Positions 34,613-45,518 of a stretch of 64,000 nt of DNA are shown here, piece after piece. Made by a program: the position numbers and the translations under genes. The stretch is from positions 47,462,500 to 47,526,499 of the forward strand of contig NC_089236.1 of the NCBI RefSeq assembly GCF_963924675.1, read 5' to 3'. The stretch is from Phocoena phocoena. Taxonomy: Eukaryota > Chordata > Mammalia > Artiodactyla > Phocoenidae. The notes under the pieces were generated by a model. That model did no database searches. It had not been told where the DNA came from and saw only the letters and a program-made list of their open reading frames with translations. The stretch's first letter is position 1. Each line of letters opens with the position of its first letter.

Positions 34613-35128
34613 TCAGACTTCACTCGGCTGAAATGGGCTCGTGCAGATCACTATATCTCTGTTTACGGGGAATTTTAAGATAGTCACAAAACAAAACTGC
34701 CAAGCATGAAAGAATAATTTCTTTAGCAGCTGTTCAGGAAGGTCAAAAACACAGAAACTACTGAAGGTTACAAAAATATAGCTAGAACTCTTGGGAGTTG
34801 AGCTCCATTGCAACGGAAATTTCAGAATCATCTTCTGGTTGTGCCCCGCCAGATGTGAGCGCACTTGTGATTGGTTCCAAGATGTTAGGAGCTCAGTTCT
34901 GCCATTTGAATTACCACCTCCTGCCATCACAACTGAGGGGACAGAGTTCATAAATAAAAGCATAGATGTCTCTGATGCTTCGTTCAAAAAAGAAACAAAC
35001 ACGGATCGATAGGAACAATCTGACACCAGTATCCCAATTTCTGCCCAGACGCCAGCAGTAGGAAGGTTATTGTGCACAATCTTGAAAATCTGTTCTCCAA
35101 ATGCACTATTGACAGAAAAGCTGGACAT
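34613..35128 (-). CDS. Unrecognised 171-codon open frame (possible exon, retrocopy or chance)
   Basis: This is the longest open frame in the window that does not come from a LINE. It starts 'MSSFSVNSAFGEQ' and ends '..CTSPFQPSEV'. I recognise no domain, signal peptide or convincing membrane segment. Two things argue that it is more than chance: its length in AT-rich DNA, and about ten CpG sites within some 450 bp while most of the window is CpG-poor. Against it: no recognised homologue, no clear promoter and no obvious poly(A) tail of a retrocopy. An A-rich stretch at about 35200-35220 lies on the 3' side only for a plus-strand copy. Low confidence as a gene. Confidence 0.2.
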   Translation of the reverse strand: MSSFSVNSAFGEQIFKIVHNNLPTAGVWAEIGILVSDCSYRSVFVSFLNEASETSMLLFMNSVPSVVMAGGGNSNGRTELLTSWNQSQVRSHLAGHNQKMILKFPLQWSSTPKSSSYIFVTFSSFCVFDLPEQLLKKLFFHAWQFCFVTILKFPVNRDIVICTSPFQPSEV

Positions 35129-35129
35129 A

Positions 35130-36055
35130 ATATGAAATTAAATGAAGCTGAATAAATACCTGTACGGAGGGCCAGACATCAAAACAACACTTGGTGAAAA
35201 ATAACCAAAAGAAAAAAAAGACATAGGTCAAAAGGTCATCATATGAAACATTGCTGTTTTTGTGGTTCATGACTCCAGATTGAAATATAAAATCAGCCCA
35301 AAGCCATATTTGTTCTTTCTTTGCTATTTAACTTGAATAGATTTCTCTCTACTTTTGAATTTATAGAGCTATGCCTGTCTTACTTTAAAAAAAAAATTCT
35401 CAATGAAATCCAAATTTTATGAAATACAAATTAGGGAATTAGGTCGTGTAATTTTGACTTTGAAGTCATCACGAGGAACTTCCAATGTAAATAGTCTGTG
35501 CAATTCTGCTTAAGAGCATAGAGTGATTAAAAGAGAAATTAATATAAGTCGGTGTACTGTGACCATGAACATAATGTTTGTCAAGGTGGTTCCTTGAGTT
35601 CCTCAGTTGTTAACCTCATCGGATCTTGAATTTCATAGGTTCCTTGTTGTTCTTTCTAGCAGTCCAGCATTACCTCACTATTCCAAAAGCCTCGATGACT
35701 TCATACTGTTAAAACCACATTCAATTACATTTGTTATTGAAAAGATTAAAGGTGTGCTTGGACTGTAAAAACTGCTCCTCATTTGTACAGATTGCAACAA
35801 ACACAACTTTGTGCAGATCCTACTTACAATTTGGAACTTTCCTCTGTGATAGGGCCGCTGACTTATGATGAAGCAAAAATAAGTGCTGATGGAAATTAGT
35901 CAGACTTTGACAGAGATGATTTAAAATTCCTCAGGTGGAGCAATCTAGAAATGTTTTGTTGTAAAGTATCCTCTCAGAATTAAAAAAAAATTAATATAAA
36001 TGTGAAGGATTTGAAACACTTTCACATTTGACAAATTTCTTAATCCTAAGAAATC
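35130..36055. other. Unannotated DNA
   Basis: No gene or repeat recognised in this AT-rich stretch. Confidence 0.5.
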
Positions 36056-36059
36056 GACA

Positions 36060-36175
36060 GTTCAATTATTAAGCCCATTTTAGGGATAGGAAAACCAAGG
36101 TAATTTATCCAAAGTCATGGCAGTACCAGACCTAACACCTAGGCCCTCTAATTTGAGCCCACAAAACTTGCTTAC
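36060..36175 (-). repeat. MIR fragment
   Basis: 'aagcccattttagggatagg', 'ggtaatttatccaaagtca' and 'ccagacctaacacctagg' follow the reverse complement of the MIR core. Confidence 0.6.
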
Positions 36176-36570
36176 TCAAACTCAAACATATACTCAGAGA
36201 ACGCTCCATCTGAGCTTGTCACATCACAAAGATGCATTGGCAACAGATGGCGTTTTCCCTATTGAAACATTCTGATGAAGAGAATTTGTCTTTCTAGAAA
36301 AGTCCTCGATGTCCCATTTATCCAAAACAGAATACTCATGGTAGTTATAGGTCTAATAACTTCTACCATGATGTTTCTGAGAGAAAATGCATTTGGTGTC
36401 TCCTTTGGGGCACAGGAATATAGCTCACTAAATACAGAGGGTCAATTTTTCCCCCATTCGTGGGCGGTGGGTACAGGGCCCCCACTAATGCCACCCCAGC
36501 TCTAACAGAGAAATGATTCATGGGCCAGGGTTCCAAGGAATCACTGTGAGGAGTTCACAGTTTCTTTTTT

Positions 36571-37390
36571 AACTTTATTTTTTATTGAAGTATAGTTGAA
36601 TTACCATGTTGTGTTAATTACTGCTGTGCAGCAAAGTGACTCAGTTTTATATATATATATATATACACATTCTTTTTCATACTCTTTTCTATTGTGGTTT
36701 ATCACAGGATATTGAATATAGTTCCCTGTGCTGTACAGTAGGACCTTATTGTTTATCCATTCTATATATACCACTTTGCATCTGCTAATCCCAAACTCCC
36801 AATCCAACCCTCTCCCATCCCCCTCCCCCTTGGCAACCACCAGCCTATTCTCTATATCCCTGATTCTGTTTCTGTTTCATAGATAGTTTCATTTATGTCA
36901 TCTTTTAGATTCCACATATAAGTGATATCATTTGTCTTTCTTTTCTGACTTACTTCACTTAGTATGATAATCTCTAGTTGCATCCATATTGCTTCAAATG
37001 GCATTATTTCATTCTTTTTCATGACTGAGTAGTATTCCATTGTATATATTGACCACATCTTTTTATCCATTCTCTATCCATGGGCATTTAGAGTTCTCTT
37101 TTCTCCATACCATCTCCAGCACTTGTTATTTGTAGACTTTTTAATGATGGCTACTCTGATAGCATGATGTGGTACCTCATTGTAGCTTTGATTTGCATTT
37201 CACTAATAATCAGTGACATTGAGCATCTTTTCATGTGCCTATTGGCCATCACAATTTCTCCAGTTTCCTTTAGACCTTCTGTCTTAAGCTGACTCTCCAT
37301 TAGTCCTGTTATTTCCTTGTTTAAGTACCAAGGAGAGCCTTTCTTCTTGTCCATGCAAGAAAGCTACTACTCGATTTCAACCAGAATTCC
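36571..37390 (-). mobile_element. Chimeric L1 insertion with non-L1 5' end
   Basis: L1 3' UTR and ORF2 end occupy 36571 to about 37250 on minus. The remaining 140 bp, to 37390, do not look like L1, yet the target duplication encloses both: 'tcacagtttctttttt' at 36555-36570 and 'ttacagtttctttctt' at 37391-37406 (14 of 16). A 72-codon minus frame (36852-37070) shows the ORF2 C-terminus ('MEYYSVMKKNEIM'), and a 67-codon frame (37151-37354) runs across the L1/non-L1 junction. This is best explained by template switching during reverse transcription. Confidence 0.8.
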
Positions 37391-37719
37391 TTACAGTTTC
37401 TTTCTTATTGCCATCTCTGAAACACACACATTTCTTTGAACATTTTAAAATGTGTGAACAAGTGCTTTCTAGCCCTCCAGCCTTTTAAAATGTTGTTCTT
37501 TACAACAACATTTTAAGGATCCACTCCACCTACAGCAGGATGCCTGGGGCCCACCTTCCAATATATCTGAGTACTCTCGCTTGTCTTATGTCCCCCTGGT
37601 CCCCTCCCACTCCCGTTTCCCACCTTGAGGAATACTTGATGTCCATGTTTTGGCTCCTTCCATGTGGTGATCTTCCCTCAGATCACAAACTTGTCAGGAC
37701 CTGTTCTCTCTTCCTCTTA

Positions 37720-38627
37720 GCTCTGGAGGCTAGAAATCTAAAATCAAAGTGTTAGCAGGGCTATTCTCCCTTGGAAACTTTTAGGGAAGGATCCTTCCTT
37801 GTCTCTTTCTAGTTCCTGATGATGGCCATCCATCCTTAGCCTTCTGTGGCTTGTAGGTGCATCATTCCGTAATCTGCCTCTGTTGTCACATGGTGTTCTT
37901 CCTGTGTGTCTCTGTCTTTACATGTCTTGTCTTTGTGCCAGTGTCTAAATTTCCCTCTTCTTGCAAGGACACCAGTCATATTGGATCAAGAGCCCAACCC
38001 ATTCCAGTATTACTTTATTTTAGCTTAGTTAATTGCATCTGTAACAACCCTATGTCTGAATAAGGTCACATTCTAAAGTATTGAGAATTAAGGGTCTGTA
38101 TTAGGGTTCTCCAGAGAAACAGAAGTATGTGTGTGTGTGTGTGTGTGCACGTGTATTCTCCCCCCATATATACATGGGGAGAGAGAGAGATTCTGTGGAA
38201 CTGGCTCTTGTGATTATGAAGGCTGAGAAATCTCATGATCTGTCATCTGCAAATTGTAGATGCGGGAAATCCAGTGGTACAATCCCAGTCTGAGTCCAAA
38301 CGCCTGAGATCTAGGGTTGTCAATGGTATAAACCCTAGTCCAAGGATTGGAGAAAATCAATGTCCCAGCTCAAGCAGGCAAGCAGAAATGGAACAAATCC
38401 TCCCTACCTCTGCTTTTGGCTCTAGTCAGGCCGTCAACAGATTAGGTGCTACCCATATTCACTGGGGAGGGCCATCTATTCTACTGAGTGTACCAATTCA
38501 AATGTAATCTCATATGGAAAACACTCTCACAGATGCACCCAGAAATAATATTTAATTTGGGCCCAGTCAAGTTGGCATCACCGGTTCTAACGTTTCTTTT
38601 TTGGAGGACACAATTCAGCCCTTAACA
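37720..38627 (-). repeat. MaLR LTR (MLT1-like) split by another LTR
   Basis: The + strand shows 'agctctggaggctagaaatc', 'aaggacaccagtcatattgg' and 'gaataaggtcacattctaaa', the reverse complement of a MaLR LTR, to 38095. After the insertion it resumes at about 38581 with 'ggttctaacg' and ends 'cacaattcagcccttaaca' at 38627. The 5' part on this strand, the LTR 3' end, is truncated at about 37720. Confidence 0.85.
38096..38580 (-). mobile_element. ERVL-type solo LTR nested in the MaLR LTR
   Basis: On the + strand it starts 'ctgtattagggttctccaga', continues with a (TG)n at 38128-38146, 'gggaaatccagtggtacaat' and 'aatgtcccagctcaagcag', and ends 'ccagtcaagttggcatca'. Read on minus, it begins TG and ends in 'ctaatacag', as in a well-known mammalian LTR whose exact family name I cannot give. 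Short flanks 'agggt' (38091-38095) and 'ccggt' (38581-38585) are a probable 5-bp duplication, which fits ERVL. Confidence 0.78.
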
Positions 38628-38820
38628 CTGTCACAGGGAATCTCTCCTCATTATTTGTTCTGTGATTCAGCCACTCCATTTTTAGGGCTTACCCCTAACC
38701 CCTCACTATCTAAATAAACTCTGCAAGGGTTTCTAGACCTGGCCATGGCCCTCTCCAACTCCTCTTCTGCACTGCCAGAAGAACATTCCAGGTTTCTATG
38801 ACTTCTTTCAAAGGACAAAT

Positions 38821-38870
38821 TTGTGTATGTGTGTGTGTGTGTTATTGTTGTTGTTGTCTCTGTTGTTGTC
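38821..38870. repeat. (TG)n and (TTG)n microsatellite
   Basis: 'tgtatgtgtgtgtgtgtgtg' at 38823-38842 is followed by imperfect 'ttg' repeats to 38870. Confidence 0.9.
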
Positions 38871-39289
38871 AAAGGCTTTCTTGCTCATATTTGGGTGTCT
38901 TCTAATGAATTGGATAATTTGTGGTTTTTTTCTAGTGGTTATGTTTTTAAGTATTTTATATAATAGCCTTAATCCACTACTCCTTCAGGTAGTCTCTACT
39001 GACTACCTGTTACAAACTGTAAGGATATAGTAAGTTAACACTTTCTTCCTCTCTCTTCCCTACACTTCACTAGCAGGTTTTAGTTTATTATTACATTATT
39101 TATTGTCCACTATGCTTTTAAATACATCTGTGCCTCTATTTCTTGAGTTATTAGCCTTAATGAAATATTTTGATCTCAGATTATAAAAGATGAAGTATTC
39201 AGCATACTTATACTACCTCTTTATTTTCCTCTCTCCCCTTCCCAACTTTTGTTACTTATATCCACACTGACCGGCATATAACTTTAACA

Positions 39290-39930
39290 ATTGTTTTGTA
39301 ATTCTTTTTGTTTTAGACTTAGTTCTACATTTAAACACATTCACAAATAACTTCCAGACTTTTTTTTTTTCTTCCAGACTTTTTGCAGTAGTTTCTTGAT
39401 TCATTTTTTGGCACCTATTTCTAGGAAATTATATTAAATTATGATTATTTTCTATAATAACTTCTTCCTGAGGGACACTAATTATACATATATTGTATCC
39501 CCCTTGTCTGTGTTTCCTGTCTTCTATTTCTTTTAACTTTTAACTCCTGGTTTATTCACCCTTAATAAAATCTTGAAACACCTGTCCTATGCTGTGGCTT
39601 CATCATCATTATTCTCTTGGCTTCTGATATGATCTTCATTTATTTGGTTATTTTGTTATCTATTCTACTTTTTCTCTTAGTTCTCTCAGCTCATGTTTCA
39701 TTTGCTTCTGGTTCCTTGCTCTACTTTCCCCTTGTTCTTTGCACTAAGATCCTGATTTATGGAGATGTTTTACATCATTAGGTTTTTTAAAATTTGTGTC
39801 ACATAGTTTAATCATAATTTTTGTATCCTCCATGGCAAATATTCCTGAGGAGAGTTCTTTTTCTGCCCTTTTCACTGTATTCATTTTAGTCTTTTTTTCC
39901 CTTGCAGTGTCTCTGTAGAGACTTTGTACT
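39290..39930 (-). repeat. Possible old L1 fragment (antisense)
   Basis: 'ctgagggacactaattatac', 'tgtgtttcctgtcttctatt' and 'ctcttagttctctcagctca' have the wording of old L1M/HAL-type LINEs read in antisense. Divergence is high and there is no open frame. A small duplication of 'cttccagact' around T-runs is at 39351-39380. Confidence 0.4.
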
Positions 39931-39954
39931 CTTCTTTTACATAATTATTTAGCT

Positions 39955-40248
39955 TTTTAAAAACATTTTTAATTTTATTTATTTTTGGCTGCATTGGGTC
40001 TTTGTTGCAGCACACAGGCTTTCTCTAGTTGCAGTGAGCTGGGGCTACTCTTCCTTGTGGTGAACAGGCTGATTGTGGTGGCTTCTCTTATTGCGGAGCA
40101 TGGGCTCTAGGTACGTGGGCTTCAGTAGCTGTGGTGCATGGGCTTAGTTGCTCTGCAGCATGTGTGATCTTTCTGGACCATGGATCGAACCCGTGTCCCC
40201 TGCATTGGCAGGTGGATTCTTAACCACTGCACCACCAGGGAAGTCCCA
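39955..40248 (-). mobile_element. CHR-type SINE, long form
   Basis: Read on minus, it starts 'gggacttccctggtggtgc', includes 'aacccgtgtcccctgcat' (reversed B-box region on the + strand) and ends 'aaaataaataaaatt'. The body contains the extra segment of about 90 bp ('agttgcagtgagctgg' on the + strand) missing from the short form. The target duplication is 'ataattatttagct' at 39941-39954 and 'ataattgtttagct' at 40249-40262 (13 of 14). Confidence 0.93.
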
Positions 40249-40264
40249 ATAATTGTTTAGCTCT

Positions 40265-42540
40265 GAGTGAGATGAATCCTCCCTGAAGCCACTATCTCAG
40301 TGACATTTGTGTTGGGGGTGGAGAGTGGTCAGAGCCACATTCTGATCCTTAGGAGTAGTCCTCTGGGTGAAATAAGGGTGTGTATGGGAACAAGTTCCTT
40401 TTGCTTTTTCTTCTCTTAGCCAACCAAGATTGATAGCTGTAGTGGTAACTACAAAGTCAAGTCTCTTCTCTCCTGCCTGCCTCACTATATGCCAAAGGAC
40501 AATCCATGTGGTTCCTCGGTTACATCCACCTCCCCTGCTTTTCCTCTGTACCAGACTGGGTCTTGGGAAGCAACTAGGACTAACTCAAGACCCTGTACTG
40601 TGTTTCCAAAGGACATAAAGTTACTCGATTTTCCCCATGGAGTAGGCTACTTTTTTTAAGAATTGTGCCTGTTGTCTTCAATCTAAGATCTGCAGCCTCA
40701 AGTATCATTTCTTTGCATTCTCCTGTACTCTTGTTAGACTTTCTTTGTACCTGGGAGCCATTCCACATACGCTGTGGCTCAGGTTACAGAGGGTATTTCT
40801 GATTGCATCAAAGATGGAGGTTTTTTTTTTTCTTTCAGTTTCTTGTCATCCTTATTATTTTTGGGTGATTACCAAGAGGCAAGGAGAATAGTACTATTTT
40901 TGTCTCTATTACTTAAAATCCAAAAATGAAGACTGGTCTCTTATTTTTGTTTTGTTTCAAACTTTATTTAACATTTTTAGAGGAAACTACAAAGATGAGA
41001 AAACTCAGAAACCACAATCAAAGAAATTACCCCCGTCACGATGTAGCACACCGAGGACAATAATTATTTTGTCTACTTCTTCAACTCAAAGAGCTTGCCA
41101 CTATATCACACTTTGGCATAATTTTAATGGTGGATTTGACTTAAAATATTTCTAAGAAAATAAACATAAACTCTGGACTTTGTACTAAGAAACTCACGTT
41201 TCATACTTGAAAATAGAGTTTCTGTGAAATCTCAAAAGTTTGAAATAATAAATATTTATCCAGTGATCCTTTCACACATATTCTGTTTACCCTCAGAAGT
41301 AGATTTTGGTGAAGGATAGTTAATATGGAAAATATTGAACTATTAATATGTTTTCCTGAATTTAGTTTATTAACAGAAAATGTATTTCTAGATCATTGAT
41401 ACAGCAGCATCCACTAAGACCTGACCTCTTAATACTGTTAAAACACAGTGGTATGTCACATTCATAGTGTACACCAATATCTCTTTTCTTTTGGGCAAAA
41501 TAAAAAAGGTAAATATTCAATGCCCCCATTAGATAGACTCAGATATGCAACAATTTCTGACACCAATCTAGAAATCTAGAAATGCATTACCTTAAAAATA
41601 ACTGGAATTTAAAAATAAAACAAATAAAAACATTCATAGAATTGTTTTCATTCGCTGGTTGCATTTTTGGACAAAAATTAACTGAAGGATGAATATTCCT
41701 ATATGGTTATATTCAATGAAATCCAGACTTTCAGGTAAGAATATCTAGGATTTATTCACATATGTGTCACTGAAGTCAGTACAAAAAAAAAAAAGCTGTG
41801 GAGTAGAAATTCACCTAGTTGAACCTTGCAGACACTTAAAGAGTTAGGGCAAAGGCATTGTTAATAGATTACTTCTTTTAACATGTTCTAACTCTTCTCT
41901 TACTGTTACCTACACTGCCAGTGGTGGGTGGGTAAATATCTTTCAGCTCCTGAAAACCTTTTTGTTTGGAAGCAGAGAGGATCATGGTTTGGCCTGCCAC
42001 AATTGTGTTGTTGGTTGGCAGGGAGATCTAATTATTCTGTAATATATCACAAGATCTAATAATCACACAGTAACCACATTGTTCTTCATCTAGGGTCCTT
42101 TCTTTTCTACCCTAGTTTCTGTTTAAAGCTGGATGTTCCAGCATCTCCGTGAATCTTCCATCTATCCTTTTGTAAGTGTTCTGATTATTAATGCTTGTCT
42201 TAATACATTCTGTCAGTGAGTACAAAGGATGTAAGGGTGGTCAGACCCTTACATTAAAGATAAAAATAAAGAATAAACTTATTAGAGGAAGGTCAGTTAT
42301 AACAAAAGCAAACAAGTGTCACATATATACATGGTGCAGATTATATGCGTTTCAATTCCATCTGCATGGGAAGTGCTGGCATATGGAAAGTTTTCTATTG
42401 GAAAGTTTTCTGACCTGCACTTTGATGTTAGTTGTGACATTAGATATGATATTAACTATGTAGATAACAAAAAGAAATAAATATTCTTGATTAAAAAAAA
42501 GAACATTAAGTTTGATAGTTAAGGCTTAAAACCACAAGGA
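40265..42540. other. Unannotated DNA
   Basis: No recognised gene. The frames of 62-90 codons have no domain I know. A short duplication, 'ggaaagttttct', occurs twice at about 42386-42413. Confidence 0.5.
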
Positions 42541-42544
42541 AAGA

Positions 42545-42990
42545 GCAGTCATTAAATCTTTATTAAGTATTTATTATGTTGAAAACATGTTACCCACTGC
42601 TAGGGGTGTATGAACAATTGAGTTTCTGTCTCTCAGGAATTTTTAACACATTTCTCGAGATGACATGGAAATTAAAAGAAATATAGACTAAGCCAGAAAT
42701 AAATGATTTCCACAAACATTAAATATTAAATTTCAGGACTAATAGTTCATATGAAGAACTATATCAAGTCAGGGTCTAGAAAGGTCTCATGTGGGAGTGA
42801 ATGGGGTTAAGCCTTGAAAGGTAGATAGAAATTGGATAAGTAGAGATAAAAAGTAGGGAGTCTGAGGGTGAAAGGAGGTATGAACATATTTGGAGCTAGG
42901 GAAGTTTTGAAGTTATTTGGTTAGAGAAGGTGATTTATATGAGCAAGTAGGAAATAAACTTAGAAAAGAAGATCAGGACCAAATTCAGAA
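42545..42990 (-). repeat. L2 LINE 3' region
   Basis: On the + strand 'tattaagtatttattatgtt', 'actgctaggggtgtatgaac', 'agaaaggtctcatgtgggag' and 'ggggttaagccttgaaagg' follow the reverse complement of L2 in the expected order. It is strongly diverged. Confidence 0.6.
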
Positions 42991-43206
42991 ACTTAGTGCA
43001 AAAGGAGATCTCAAAGAGTTATTTATTCCAATACTTAACTTTTGCCTAAGATCATACTTTTAAAAACTGAGTTAGATAAATAAGTTTTTCCTATTTTTAT
43101 AGAATTGGTGATTTTATTAACTCTCACTTTAGAATTTCTCTTACTTCAATTTGGGCTTATTTTCTCCTCAGTGCTGAATTGAACTCTCTTTATAAAAGGC
43201 TTTGTA

Positions 43207-43640
43207 TTAATCCAAATGAGTTAATTAATGCTGTGGTAAAAAGACAGTCTCCCAAATGTCAGAGGCCAAATACAGCAAAGGATAATTTCTCACTCACTAA
43301 GAATAAATGTGCAGTGTGGGCCGACAGGAGACTCTGCTCCATACAATAACTCAGAGATCCAAGGTAACTGAGGCAACCTCATTGGTCAGCTGTACCACGT
43401 GGAGCGCTGGTTTCTAGGTTGCTTCAACAAGGGAAAATCCAGCTGTGGGATCACACGCTGCCTTTCCATAATTTGGCACATCACTTCCTCACATACTATT
43501 GGCTGGTCACATGGCCCTCCAACTACAGAGGGGTGTAAAAGATAGGGTCACAGATGGGCTGTTTGGTGAGCTCCACTCTCTTGGTCACAATTTTCAATGT
43601 GGGAAGCACATCAATTGAAGGCACAACATAAAATTTCTCC
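43207..43640. repeat. Old interspersed repeat, family not assigned
   Basis: 'gagttaattaatgctgtgg', 'gataatttctcactcacta', 'gactctgctccatacaataa' and 'ctattggctggtcacatgg' belong to a mammalian repeat I have met (LTR or DNA transposon) but cannot name. No coding potential. Confidence 0.5.
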
Positions 43641-43649
43641 AACCTCTTG

Positions 43650-45040
43650 TTTATTAAAATACTACTTGTTCTCAAAATTTAAATTTGGAGATTTTATTTC
43701 CTAGACTTTTCATCTTTGGGTGAGTATCATCTCTAAATTCTTGCTAACTAATCCCTAAGTGGAAATTAATTTTTTTAAAACACAACATGATCACATTTTA
43801 ATACACAACCAAAATACAAAACACCATAGTAAATTGATGGCAATAAAATATGATATTTGCATGACAAATGGTTAACTTCTTTAGTCATAAATGAGCTCTT
43901 AGAAACCAATAACAGAGATGTTGATACACCAAGGGAAGTGAAAAACGAAAAACAAGAAAATGAAATAACACGAGTAACTAGTAAAGATTAAGCATATATG
44001 AAGATGACTGAGCTGAACAATAACAGAAGAAAAACAATTTCTTTGTAATATCATATTACCAAAGATTAAAAATATAACATTTATGCAGTTTTAGGAAACA
44101 GACCTACATAAGCACTGGGAGACAAGATTGATGAGGTCCCATCTATATAGTAGGGGAAATGTGGTTTGGACTCAAACTATAAATTTTGGATATCCTTATT
44201 CCTAGCAGTTCCAATTCATTGGAATTGTTTCAACAAATTAGTTGGATAAATATACAATTTATATATAAATCATGTTTACTGCATAGAAAGTTTGTAGCTA
44301 GTATACAGACCCACAAAAAATGACTTGCATATTAATTTATCGATACGCCCAAAAGGATGTGCACAACATTTCATTAATAGTAGATAACATAGATGGACGT
44401 GGCAGAATTAGAGGAGGAAAAGAGGCATTTAAGAAATAAAATATTATACTTCACAAAATTCCATGTCCTTTGAAATCTTGAAAAAGATGATTTTTTTATG
44501 AATCAATTTTAAATTTCTCTGTGATAAGTGAAAATTTTAAGTATATCCACTTATGGAAGCATTGAAATGAAGCCTTAAAATTACACCATCCTGAGCTTCT
44601 CTGTGTAACAATGTCTCCACTATTCAAGCTCCTGAGATTTAGTCCTATGGCAACAATGGAAACAGTCAACATGCTTGGTTACAATTTTCTCTTTAAGTCA
44701 CTTTCAAACTTGAGCCTTCTCAGCCAGTTTTTCTGTTCTACAGGGAATGTCCATTACAACACATCAATGAGGAATCTCCATACATTATGAAGACTGTCTT
44801 TTGGGTTTACTGAAGATGGTGGCATAAGCAATGACATCGGTTTTCCTATTCAGTCATCACAATCATTATCGCCAAGGGGGGAAATTATATTTAATATTGG
44901 TTCTCTAAGAAATGTAAGAAAAAACCCAATGTAATTATTTTTTTATTATCTGTGTATGGATTTACCATTTCATAAATTATGTATTAACCAAAGTTAATTT
45001 CAGATCAGCTGTCTGCATCACATCTCTGGCTGCTCTCTGA
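43650..45040. other. Unannotated AT-rich DNA
   Basis: No gene or repeat recognised. Confidence 0.5.
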
Positions 45041-45049
45041 ACTCATCCT

Positions 45050-45275
45050 GTTTTAGTCTACTTTTAAGATTTTGCTCCAAGTCTTTTACCTTCTTGGCCA
45101 ACCCACTTTCACCCTGCAAAAATGTGTCCTTTCTTCAAAGTCCTCAGCCAGTCATCTTCTCCAAAAGGCTTGCCCAGATTCTCCCAATCAAAATGAATAC
45201 CTCCCTCTCCAAACTAACAAAATGTGAACATCCAAGACTTACCCTGGCATGCATTGTGTTTGCATCTCTATAAAT
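45050..45275 (+). repeat. L2 LINE 3' end
   Basis: 'ctccaagtcttttaccttct', 'ttctccaaaaggcttgccca' and 'gcattgtgtttgcatctc' follow the sense-strand wording of the L2 3' region. It abuts the MER20 copy that follows. Confidence 0.5.
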
Positions 45276-45277
45276 TA

Positions 45278-45518
45278 TGCAATAAGGATTTTGCTGTCTC
45301 CCCTCTTCCATCTCCCACCCCAACTCCCTGGAAACATTTGTCAATGTCTGAGGAGTATTTTGATTGTCACATTCTGGGGAGGTAGAGGACTGCTACTGGC
45401 ATCCAATGGGTAGAACAGGGATGCTGCTAAATATCCTACAATCACACACAGGACAGCCACCACAAATGAGGCTAGTCCAAAATGTTAATTAGTGTCCAGG
45501 TTGAGAAACCCTGCTGGA
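45278..45518 (+). repeat. MER20 hAT DNA transposon
   Basis: 'catttgtcaatgtctgagga', 'tgctactggcatccaatggg', 'gatgctgctaaatatcctac' and the right terminus 'ggttgagaaaccctgct' are in MER20 order. The left terminus is damaged. MER20 is a non-autonomous hAT-Charlie element of placental mammals. Confidence 0.85.
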
